DNA from: Stenotrophomonas maltophilia
Lineage (GTDB): Bacteria > Pseudomonadota > Gammaproteobacteria > Xanthomonadales > Xanthomonadaceae
Assembly: GCF_039555535.1 (NCBI RefSeq)
Contig: NZ_CP154630.1
Coordinates: 3,175,001-3,239,000 of the forward strand
DNA length: 64,000 nt
Direction of reading: 5' to 3'
In this document: piece after piece, positions 45,401 to 52,100 of the stretch
Layout of the letters: each line of letters starts with the position of its first letter
How positions within the stretch are numbered: position 1 is the stretch's first letter
Translations under genes and position numbers: made by a program
The notes under the pieces: generated by a model
What the model saw: only the letters and a program-made list of their open reading frames with translations
What the model was told of the DNA's origin: nothing
Databases searched by the model: none

Positions 45401-46265
45401 TACGGGTGACGCCGGCATATGCATTGGTCGCCCCCGGCAGCTGGGGCCGGGGATCAGCATCACTGCTGTAGGGCATGAAGAACGTTGCCGGAACATACCT
45501 CAGGGATGCGTAACCCGCCGAAGTCCAGCTTCGGCCATTGCCATTGTCGTTCTCGGCGCCGAATGCATACGTTACGTTCCCCCAGCGATCCTCGTTTCGG
45601 GTCACATTCGCATAGGCCTGCCCCTTGGGCGCAACCATGCCCTTCTGCATCCGTTGGACATCCCAACTGGATCTACCCAGGTAGCTCGCAGCAAGCGACA
45701 GCGAATTACCCGTGTCACGCGGATCAATGAGGGTGGCTGCCGTATTGGCCTGCGGATAGGACACGACCTCTTCCTTGACGACGTTCAGCCAAGGCTCGTA
45801 CTTGATGTTCGGATCGTAGTACGCCGGGTTGTAGGCGGCCGATCGCGCGAACCCGAATACGTCCAGCGCGGGAATGCCGCTGTTGTCGTTGATTCGGGCG
45901 CCTGGCAGTACATAGAAGTAGTCGCACTCCCCCGCGCCATAGATGGGATTGTCATAGCGATCGTAGCCACTGATGATGTCATCAACGGTGTTCAGTACAC
46001 CCTTGGATCTGAAGAAGCTCTGCCGCGCATAGTTCCAGCACGCCGTACCATCCTGCCCCGGGAACTGGGTCTGGAAGGTCATCGAACCCGAATCGTCCAC
46101 CGCCATGATGAATGACGGCGGCGCGGAGACCTTCAGGTTCATCGGGTGCTGCGACAACGTGCCCTGCGCCTGCGCGGCGAACAGGTTCATCGCAAGCCAG
46201 GTGCCGCCAGCCACCGCCAGCAACAGCCCGGAGCCGGCCAGGATCTTGATCTTTCGGGTCGCCAT
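42450..46265 (-). CDS. pilY1: Type IV pilus assembly protein PilY1
   Basis: A 1271-residue secreted/surface protein. Signal sequence (about residues 10-35), then a von Willebrand A-like start with MAVDDSGSM (MIDAS-like), a long variable N-terminal part, and the C-terminal PilC/PilY beta-propeller (YMVYVGANDGMLHAFDGG, FAYIPGTALGHM, KPVIVPVKEGTGVAWKAIFGNGYN). PilY1 caps the pilus with the minor pilins and acts in adhesion and surface sensing. The ATG at 46265 has AGGA eight bases upstream; an in-frame TTG at 46280 is less likely. Confidence 0.94.
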   Translation of the reverse strand: MATRKIKILAGSGLLLAVAGGTWLAMNLFAAQAQGTLSQHPMNLKVSAPPSFIMAVDDSGSMTFQTQFPGQDGTACWNYARQSFFRSKGVLNTVDDIISGYDRYDNPIYGAGECDYFYVLPGARINDNSGIPALDVFGFARSAAYNPAYYDPNIKYEPWLNVVKEEVVSYPQANTAATLIDPRDTGNSLSLAASYLGRSSWDVQRMQKGMVAPKGQAYANVTRNEDRWGNVTYAFGAENDNGNGRSWTSAGYASLRYVPATFFMPYSSDADPRPQLPGATNAYAGVTRTRIAGACGTGCDMWKYVIASGDAAALQNFANWYSYYGNRNRAMIAGMTHAMNVNDMYVGYFKINEFQKYNSSSDDAKRLAIQDMSLITQKAKLYSDMIALTANGGTPNRHAVNAAGLQFMRTDDNAPIKLSCQKNAVMLFTDGYSNNGNSLPTSLAPAPGNIDKAMGAPFSDSNSDTMADIAAYYYVNPLRTDTAMPKGNVPVPEQCATSTDKSLDCNKDLHINFYGITLGARGNLFDPDKQQNPYTDSAIYNNWPPRQNNNPSTVDDIWHAATNTRGEYINARTPADITTAMRRVLSSVTSGPAPSGSQGLTGARIGTGSLAVTPQFEVANEETDWFSRLKASKLAVNDKTQQTEYTQVWEAAEKLGAQRSRTIVATKGNAAVDFSSTNIAFTDLCNKDEKQYPGIARCSATEAEKLGGDIATAMAYLRGDASREVRNSGGIYRTRTTVLGDIVNSSPVISSPRDDYGYQRISTAMATSYATYLTRKRNNGRYMVYVGANDGMLHAFDGGMNGSGVSDSAGGSETFAYIPGTALGHMANLLYPYVAANKSDQRFRHRYYVDGPIAVADAQIGGNWATALVGTAGAGGRSVFALDVTTPSSFGTGNRLWEISDVAPGLDSTVKANIGHVLGKPVIVPVKEGTGVAWKAIFGNGYNSLSRKAVLFVVDLGSGAVRMITATEAAATAPAGDNGLGNIVAVDRWRADSAGGTGRVRGRDGLADTIYAADQRGALWKFDLESTATSVTTPVFTTARQTNNNNQVYRQPITGGMTAVTGPGGGVMLVLGTGSFSFDNDPQDLTAQSLYGVNDTSKDQPEATIVPANLLAYTVTTTNKLRTVTATPFSGAARGWSIALPGAGERFVGNPAVASGTVFMPTYMPTAGGRGCSTEGSNWLFGLNPISGVASLEQARVGSITGTPYGAGTAGVSLDTGGTAPVKDVNVSVMPRLAKGADRGGRACWMAVNVAGAPTMYVPYPCGRQSWRQIQ

Positions 46266-46276
46266 GACCGGGTTCC

Positions 46277-46798
46277 TCAAAGCTTGAAAACAGTGTCGAC
46301 AGCCGCCGAGGAAGTACCCTCGTTGCTGGTGGCGGCATCGCGATCGGAGCCGAACGCGGTGATCTGGTAGACGCGGGTGGGCTCTTCGCTTTCCGGCGTG
46401 CCCATGCCCAGCGTCGATTCGCCCTGGATGCAGGCGTCGATACGGCGCACGCTGACCACCGGCGCCGCCGACAGTTTCTGCTCACCCACCCAGCGGGTGG
46501 GATCGAAGCCGTCATCGCAGATGCGCTTGATGGCGTCAGCCTTCAACGCGCCGCCATCGCCGGTATTGTTGTCGATCTCCTCGATCGACCGCTCGGCATC
46601 GCGTACCGCTCGTTCGCTGGCCTGGAACGCCACGTTGGCGGCCCGGTAGTTGGAGGACATGCGCTCCTGCATGCTCGCCACCTGCATGCCGACCACGCCG
46701 ATCAGCGACAGCAGGATCAACAGCATCAGGGCCACGTACAGCACCGCACCGCGCTGTTGCGTACGCCCCTGGAATCTACGGGAGACGGAGGGCTTCAT
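46277..46798 (-). CDS. pilX: Type IV pilus minor pilin PilX
   Basis: A 173-residue protein beginning with basic residues, then RGAVLYVALMLLILLSLIGVVGMQ, the PilX-type N-terminal helix in place of the usual FTLIE. ERAVRDAE and two Cys follow. It lies between pilW (3 bp) and pilY1 (11 bp). Confidence 0.88.
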   Translation of the reverse strand: MKPSVSRRFQGRTQQRGAVLYVALMLLILLSLIGVVGMQVASMQERMSSNYRAANVAFQASERAVRDAERSIEEIDNNTGDGGALKADAIKRICDDGFDPTRWVGEQKLSAAPVVSVRRIDACIQGESTLGMGTPESEEPTRVYQITAFGSDRDAATSNEGTSSAAVDTVFKL

Positions 46799-46801
46799 GG
46801 G

Positions 46802-47971
46802 TCAGTTCCCGAACAGTCGGTTGCGCAGTGCCACGGACACCTCGTAGGAGGCACGGTAGCGATCGTCGTAGGTCGTGGGCGGATTGAAGCCAACGCCGAG
46901 CACGCCCAGCTGGGCCACCGCCGTATTGGCCTGCTCGGCCGCGGCCCGCTGCGGGCTGCGCACCAGCAGTCCGAACTGCACCAGGCCAACCCGCCGCCAC
47001 GCAGCGACAGCGGCGGCATCGGTACCGGTGCTGACCCCGCTGGCAGTCTTCTGGAAGGCGATTACTCCGGTGGGCGGCGCGGTGCTGCTGATTGCCGTCT
47101 CGGTATCTTGGCCGTAGAGGAACTGCAGGCTCTCAATGCCCTCCACCAGCTCCTCACCGGTGCCGAACGTGTTGTCGCCAGCGCCACGCGCGCGGTACAG
47201 CGCGGGTTCGCCTGCGGTATTGGTGGCCACGTAGTACGCCATCGATTCCACCCGATAGACCATGGTCACCGCGTTGTTGGCCGAATACGCCGAGAGATCG
47301 GCTTTGCTGGCCGTGATCGTGCTGTCGGCGATTTTCCCGGCGAACACATCCACCTTGCTGCAATCGGCCACGGCAAACGCCGAGGGCGTGGTGACGGCAC
47401 CGGCCGACAGTCGGGCCGCCGCGTCCTTGGCGATCGTGATGTCCGGTGAATTACCGGAACCGATGGACAGCACCGGCGAGCCTTCCGGCGCCAGGTAGCG
47501 CATCACGATGATGTCGCTGCCACCCAGCGGTTTGGGCTTCAGATTGGTGATCGCCGACGGCGTGCTGCCGGCAGCTCCCCAGCTTGCGCCGAGGGTCAGC
47601 TTGTTGCCAGGCGCAGTACCCTGCGCCTCGTAACCCTGGATCGGCACCGAGAAGTCCATCGGGCTGCCATCACCCGACTTCACGCCGGCAATGTTGACCT
47701 TGACACTGTCCTGGGCGCGCACCAGGTGCGCCTGGTCGTTCACGCAGCCCATGTGCCCGGCCATCCGAATGTCGCGCTCGAGGAACTCCAGTGCGAATCG
47801 AGCGTTTTCCTGGGTGCGCGCGACGCCTTCGGAGAGCTGCGAGGCCGCCCGCGAAGCCATGAAGATCTGGGTCACGCCCAGCATCAGCACCAGGCCGATG
47901 ACCAGCGAGATCAGCAGTTCCACCAGCGAGAGGCCAGCCGCATGGCTGGCAGCGGAAGGCGCGCGCTTCAT
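46802..47971 (-). CDS. pilW: Type IV pilus minor pilin PilW
   Basis: A 389-residue prepilin with leader cleavage at AAG|LSLVELLISLVIGLVLMLGVTQIF (Glu+5) and the PilW pattern ENARFALEFLERDIRMAGHMGC after it. It overlaps pilV by 4 bp. Confidence 0.9.
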   Translation of the reverse strand: MKRAPSAASHAAGLSLVELLISLVIGLVLMLGVTQIFMASRAASQLSEGVARTQENARFALEFLERDIRMAGHMGCVNDQAHLVRAQDSVKVNIAGVKSGDGSPMDFSVPIQGYEAQGTAPGNKLTLGASWGAAGSTPSAITNLKPKPLGGSDIIVMRYLAPEGSPVLSIGSGNSPDITIAKDAAARLSAGAVTTPSAFAVADCSKVDVFAGKIADSTITASKADLSAYSANNAVTMVYRVESMAYYVATNTAGEPALYRARGAGDNTFGTGEELVEGIESLQFLYGQDTETAISSTAPPTGVIAFQKTASGVSTGTDAAAVAAWRRVGLVQFGLLVRSPQRAAAEQANTAVAQLGVLGVGFNPPTTYDDRYRASYEVSVALRNRLFGN

Positions 47972-48468
47972 AGACGGGTAACCAGGGTGAACGTGGTGAT
48001 GCTGTCGGGATTGGCTGCGTTCCATCGCTCGTCTCCCCAGCCGATGCCCACCGTGACCAGGCCATCATTGACGGTCACGTTGGCGCTGGCCTTGCCTCCC
48101 AGCACCTTGACCACCTGGCATTGCCAGCGCGCCACGTTCGCCTTGGAGGCTGTCACGTCGGCACTGTTGGGCCAGGTGCAGGGGCCAGCCGGCGCGGTGA
48201 CCGAGCCGGCGGTGAAGGAGGCCTTGGTGTATTCGCCACCGTTGAGGGTTTCGCTGCGCTGCACGCGCATCAGCTCGATCAGATCGTAGGCCAGGCTGGT
48301 GGCCTGGGTGCGCTGGCTGGCGCTCTGCACGAACCGCACGTTCATGGTCTGCAGCAGCGCAAAGCCAAGCAGGCCGAACGCCAGCACCAGCAGCGCGATC
48401 AGCACCTCGATCAGGCTGAAGCCACGACTGCGGGCAGGCCCGCCCATGCCGGAACGACGACGTTTCAT
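47968..48468 (-). CDS. pilV: Type IV pilus modification protein PilV
   Basis: A 166-residue prepilin with cleavage site SRG|FSLIEVLIALLVLAFGLLGFALLQ (Glu+5), typical of PilV/PulI. It overlaps fimT by 4 bp and pilW by 4 bp. Confidence 0.9.
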   Translation of the reverse strand: MKRRRSGMGGPARSRGFSLIEVLIALLVLAFGLLGFALLQTMNVRFVQSASQRTQATSLAYDLIELMRVQRSETLNGGEYTKASFTAGSVTAPAGPCTWPNSADVTASKANVARWQCQVVKVLGGKASANVTVNDGLVTVGIGWGDERWNAANPDSITTFTLVTRL

Positions 48469-48980
48469 TTGCAGGTCCCTGCGGTGGAGCGGACCTGGCC
48501 CGAGAACAGGACGGTCAGGGTCCGCATGGGGTCACCCGCCTTGCAGCCTTGCGGCACCAGGCTCACGACCTGGTCGGCGGACGCGCGGCGGCGCCCCTGG
48601 GAGTCGAAGGAGATGACGGTTGGACTGGGAGCCTCGACCGCCAGGCTGCTGCTGCCCTTGGAGAAGCGCAGCACGCTTTCGCTGCCGCTGACGGCGCCAT
48701 CGCCATCGGCGTCGCCCCAGGCCAGCATGCCCTTGCTCCAGTCGCCATCGCAGGACGTGCCATTGCTGCTGCCGCACACCCCGCCACCATGGCGGTTGCG
48801 GATGGCCTCGCTGCGGGCGAGCGACAACAGGCCGATCACCTCGTTGTTGGTGGTGGTCAGGCGGTTCGAGCGCATCGCGGTGCGGAAACTGGGATAGGAG
48901 ATGCTGGCCAGAATGACCAGGATGACCAGCGTGATCATCAACTCGACCAGTGTGAAGCCGTTTTGCCGGCGCAAAGACAT
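48465..48980 (-). CDS. fimT: Type IV minor pilin FimT/GspH
   Basis: A 171-residue prepilin with cleavage site QNG|FTLVELMITLVILVILASISYPSFR (Glu+5) and a GspH-like domain with paired Cys (GVCGSSNGTSCDGDW). First gene of the minor-pilin operon. It is a paralogue of the lone pseudopilin at 41302. Confidence 0.9.
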   Translation of the reverse strand: MSLRRQNGFTLVELMITLVILVILASISYPSFRTAMRSNRLTTTNNEVIGLLSLARSEAIRNRHGGGVCGSSNGTSCDGDWSKGMLAWGDADGDGAVSGSESVLRFSKGSSSLAVEAPSPTVISFDSQGRRRASADQVVSLVPQGCKAGDPMRTLTVLFSGQVRSTAGTCK

Positions 48981-49141
48981 TGGACGCTCCCCAGCGTGTT
49001 GATGGCCACGATGGGCCATCGCCCTGCCACCGGCAAGCGGCGGCAGGATGAACGGTCAATCCAGGGCGACGGGCGTCAAAGCCTTGACGACCCGCCCCGC
49101 CCCACTCCGGCCGGCGCGATCCCCATCGCGCCGGCACAGGC

Positions 49142-50530
49142 TCAGGCCAGCACCTGGTAGCAGGGCTGGTATTCGCCGGAGATCTTCATCCGGCGCTGCT
49201 CGACGAAAGCGCGCAGCAGCCCGTCCAGAGCCTGCATCATGTCCGGGTCGCCATGGATCTGGAACGGCCCGAACTCTTCGATGCGGCGCATGCCGTCTTC
49301 CTTCACGTTGCCGGCAACAATGCCCGAGAACGCCCGGCGCAGGTCCGCCGCCAGCGCATGCGGTGCACGCCCGTGGTGGAGGTCCAGCGCTGCCATCGCC
49401 TCATGGGTCGGCACGAACGGCTGCTGGTACTCCCACGGAATCTCGATCGACCAGTTGAAGAAGAACGAGTCCTTCTGCGCCAGGCGGTGCTCGCGCACGC
49501 GCTTGATGCCATTGGCCATCTTCTTCGCCACCGCGACCGGGTCGCCGATGATGATCTCGTAGCGCTCGGCTGCTTCGTCACCCAGGGTCAGGCGGATGAA
49601 GCGGTCGATCTGCTCGAAGTACGGCGCCGCCACGGTCGGTCCGGTCAGGATCAGCGGGAACGGCAGGTCCTTGTTCTCCTCGCGCAGCAGGATGCCGAGC
49701 AGGTACAGGATCTCCTCGGCGGTGCCGACGCCACCGGCGAACACGATGATGCCGTGGCCGATGCGGACGAAGGCCTCCAGGCGCTTCTCGATGTCCGGCA
49801 TGATCACCAGGTGGTTGACGATCGGGTTCGGCGACTCGGCGGCGATGATGCCCGGCTCGGTCAGGCCGATGTAGCGCGTCACGGTACGGCGCTGCTTGGC
49901 GTGGGCGATGGTGGCGCCCTTCATCGGGCCCTTCATCGCGCCCGGGCCGCAGCCGGTGCAGATGTCCAGGCCGCGCAGGCCCAGCTCATAGCCCACCTGC
50001 TTGGTGTACAGGTACTCGTCGCGCGAAATCGAATGGCCGCCCCAGCAGACCACCAGGTTCGGGTCGCCCGGATTGAGGATGCGCGCATTGCGCAGGAGGC
50101 CGAACACCGCATTGGTGATGCCTTCGGACGACTCCAGTTCGGCCGCGTAGGCCGGGCCCATCTCGATGGCCATGTAGGCCAGGTCACGCACCACCGCGAA
50201 CAGCAGTTCGGCGACGCCGCGGATGATCTCGCCATCGACGAAGGCCATCGCCGGTGCGTTGACCAGGTCGATGCGCACGCCGCGATCCTGCTGCGCCACC
50301 TGGATGTCGAAATCCGGATACAGATCGCGCGCCGCGCGCGGATCGTCAGAGGCGCTGCCGCTGGTCAGCACGGCCAGCGCGCAGCGGCGCAGCAGTTCGT
50401 GCATGCCGCCGGCAGACGCATCGCGCAGGCGGGCCACTTCGGCCCGCGACAGCACATCCAGCCCACCGCGCGGGTAGATCCGCGCGTCCTGCACCGGCAG
50501 TGCGCGGGCTGATTTTTCGTTCGTGGTCAT
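49142..50530 (-). CDS. ppnN: Pyrimidine/purine nucleotide 5'-monophosphate nucleosidase
   Basis: A 462-residue cytoplasmic enzyme of the LOG family (YgdH/PpnN), which hydrolyses nucleoside monophosphates to base and ribose 5-phosphate and in E. coli is activated by (p)ppGpp. The LOG signature GHGIIVFAGGVGTAEEILYLLG and the upstream DICTGCGPGAMKGPMKGA are intact, with the extra N- and C-terminal domains that distinguish PpnN from small LOG proteins. The ATG at 50530 is used; an upstream in-frame TTG adds two residues. Confidence 0.93.
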   Translation of the reverse strand: MTTNEKSARALPVQDARIYPRGGLDVLSRAEVARLRDASAGGMHELLRRCALAVLTSGSASDDPRAARDLYPDFDIQVAQQDRGVRIDLVNAPAMAFVDGEIIRGVAELLFAVVRDLAYMAIEMGPAYAAELESSEGITNAVFGLLRNARILNPGDPNLVVCWGGHSISRDEYLYTKQVGYELGLRGLDICTGCGPGAMKGPMKGATIAHAKQRRTVTRYIGLTEPGIIAAESPNPIVNHLVIMPDIEKRLEAFVRIGHGIIVFAGGVGTAEEILYLLGILLREENKDLPFPLILTGPTVAAPYFEQIDRFIRLTLGDEAAERYEIIIGDPVAVAKKMANGIKRVREHRLAQKDSFFFNWSIEIPWEYQQPFVPTHEAMAALDLHHGRAPHALAADLRRAFSGIVAGNVKEDGMRRIEEFGPFQIHGDPDMMQALDGLLRAFVEQRRMKISGEYQPCYQVLA

Positions 50531-50588
50531 GTCCAATTTTTCGCTTCCTTCAAGGTTTCCGACTGTACTGCCGCCCCCTTAAAAAGCA

Positions 50589-50612
50589 AAACGGCCGGGA
50601 AGCCCGACCGTT
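50589..50612. repeat. Imperfect hairpin upstream of ppnN
   Basis: AACGGCCGGG-AAG-CCCGACCGTT, a 10-bp stem with one mismatch. It resembles the two nearby terminators at 50727 and 52049. Its place in the ppnN leader is unusual for a terminator; attenuation or a decayed copy is possible. Confidence 0.5.
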
Positions 50613-50726
50613 GGATGTGTGCTCCCCGCGTTCGCCTTTCCGGGACCGCATCGGCGGCGTTGGCACCGCGCACATTTCTGGATGCTACGCCGATGCGGAG
50701 TGGCCTGCAAGGACTTTCGCCTGAAC

Positions 50727-50758
50727 GGAAAACGGCCGGGTTTCCCCGGCCGTTTTCC
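50727..50758. terminator. Intrinsic terminator, left border of the AT-rich island
   Basis: A 14-bp palindromic stem (GGAAAACGGCCGGG paired with CCCGGCCGTTTTCC around TTTC), just past the stop of the secreted-protein gene. The central 27 bp are identical to the terminator at 52049-52075. Confidence 0.8.
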
Positions 50759-50781
50759 ACCTTCTTCCTTCTGGCTACCTA

Positions 50782-51183
50782 CTATTTGAAGCAATAGTTG
50801 AATATGTTCCCGGGCCAGAAGGGATCCTGAGAGTATGGATCCTTGAAGCTGAGCTCGATGAGGCCATAACTGTTGGGCCCTTTGAAAATGAACGCAACGA
50901 CTCCCGCATATTCATAGTAGGTCTTCTTCATTTCGTACGACCAGCCAAGATAATCGTTCACGGCGGCCGATCGCATCAGCTCCGCATTCTCCACGCAATC
51001 GCGATGCAACTCATACACCGTCGCCGGATAGGAGGTATCTTCCCGCGTAGTATCACCGGTTCCCGGATAGGTGGGCGTGGGCGGGCAATAGCTCGGGTTA
51101 CACCAAGGATCAAGGCCAGCCTTAGCACCACCTGCAATGGACATGGCCACAACGAACGTGCTGATCAATACCGAAAGCTTCAT
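50782..51183 (-). CDS. Secreted hypothetical protein (133 aa)
   Basis: A 133-residue protein with a signal peptide (about residues 1-22, ending GGAKA), a Pro/Tyr-rich start (DPWCNPSYCPPTPTYPG) and further cysteines near residue 63 and in the C-terminal NYCFK. No family is recognised. The coding sequence is clearly AT-richer than the flanking genes. It follows the Fic gene by 29 bp in the same direction. Confidence 0.7.
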   Translation of the reverse strand: MKLSVLISTFVVAMSIAGGAKAGLDPWCNPSYCPPTPTYPGTGDTTREDTSYPATVYELHRDCVENAELMRSAAVNDYLGWSYEMKKTYYEYAGVVAFIFKGPNSYGLIELSFKDPYSQDPFWPGNIFNYCFK

Positions 51184-51212
51184 GAGAACTCCTCTCCTTG
51201 TAGTTCCAACTT

Positions 51213-51989
51213 TTACCAGGCTCGAGCTAGAAGAGACCCTTCAGGCTCGATTGAGATTGCCCAATCAAATACTCGTGCACTCGCCTCCTCATCGAAAAGA
51301 CCTTCGAAGAACGTTACGGCTGCGGCATGGAACTCCTGGACACCGGAAACAAAACCCTCAGAAAGCTGATCCATGGCGACCACAAGATCACGCTGCCTGA
51401 ACTTCACATAGAGAGCCAAAAACGACACAAATTCCGCAACTTCAGCCGATTCGGACGAAGCCGCAAGAGAGATAAGCCACATGCGCATTGTCCGCCCATT
51501 TCCGTCCTCAAATGGATGAAGAATGCTCATGATGAACACTGCAAAATAAGCTTTCTGCAAGGTCTCAAGAGATTGATATGAGGGTGATATTTCCCTGATG
51601 ATGCGAGCAACATCGACTTGAGCGGCAACAAAACTCAACGGATTCCCGCTACTCCCCACCCGGATACGGTTCACTCGAAAACTGCCGGAACGATCAGCCT
51701 CTTCTGCCGCACACTTGTGCAGTAGACAGAGCAGGGGTCCATTTATCCGCGCGACATCCCTTTTCCGGCTCATCTTCAGATAGCGCCGAGCACGTTCACA
51801 CCGCTCAAATCGATCCGGCCGGGAATCACAACGTGGGCAGTAGCGAAGTCGGCAACTGGCGACACTGGCCATCAAGTCCAGCGCATGAGAACAGCGCGCT
51901 ACACAACGTACAGGATGTTGTAGATCCAGCTTATTCAGTGCAAGCAATGCCTGCGGAGACACTCCATATCTGACTTTCATTTCCACCAT
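51213..51989 (-). CDS. Fic-domain protein with a Cys-rich N-terminal region
   Basis: A 258-residue protein. The Fic core is present: HPFEDGNGRTMR (residues 158-169) has the catalytic His and phosphate-binding GNGR intact, preceded by the flap-like SGSFRVNRIRVG and followed by helices. Fic enzymes usually transfer AMP or other phosphates to proteins. Residues ~29-64 hold six Cys (29, 33, 46, 51, 54, 64), including CPRC, which may bind zinc and is not standard for the family. No [S/T]xxxE[G/N] inhibitory helix is obvious. It is AT-rich relative to its neighbours. The start is 51989 or 51980. Confidence 0.85.
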   Translation of the reverse strand: MVEMKVRYGVSPQALLALNKLDLQHPVRCVARCSHALDLMASVASCRLRYCPRCDSRPDRFERCERARRYLKMSRKRDVARINGPLLCLLHKCAAEEADRSGSFRVNRIRVGSSGNPLSFVAAQVDVARIIREISPSYQSLETLQKAYFAVFIMSILHPFEDGNGRTMRMWLISLAASSESAEVAEFVSFLALYVKFRQRDLVVAMDQLSEGFVSGVQEFHAAAVTFFEGLFDEEASARVFDWAISIEPEGSLLARAW

Positions 51990-52048
51990 CCATGGACAGC
52001 CGTATCCCAGCTATAGCAAACCAAAAATTTCTTGTCTACCACAACAAA

Positions 52049-52075
52049 AACGGCCGGGTTTCCCCGGCCGTTTTC
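52049..52075. terminator. Intrinsic terminator, right border of the AT-rich island
   Basis: A palindromic stem (ACGGCCGGG/CCCGGCCGT around TTTC) with an A-run on the left, giving a T-run on the minus strand after the TonB receptor gene. Its 27 bp are identical to 50731-50757. Confidence 0.88.
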
Positions 52076-52100
52076 ACTTACCGCTTCAGGCTCTGATTGA

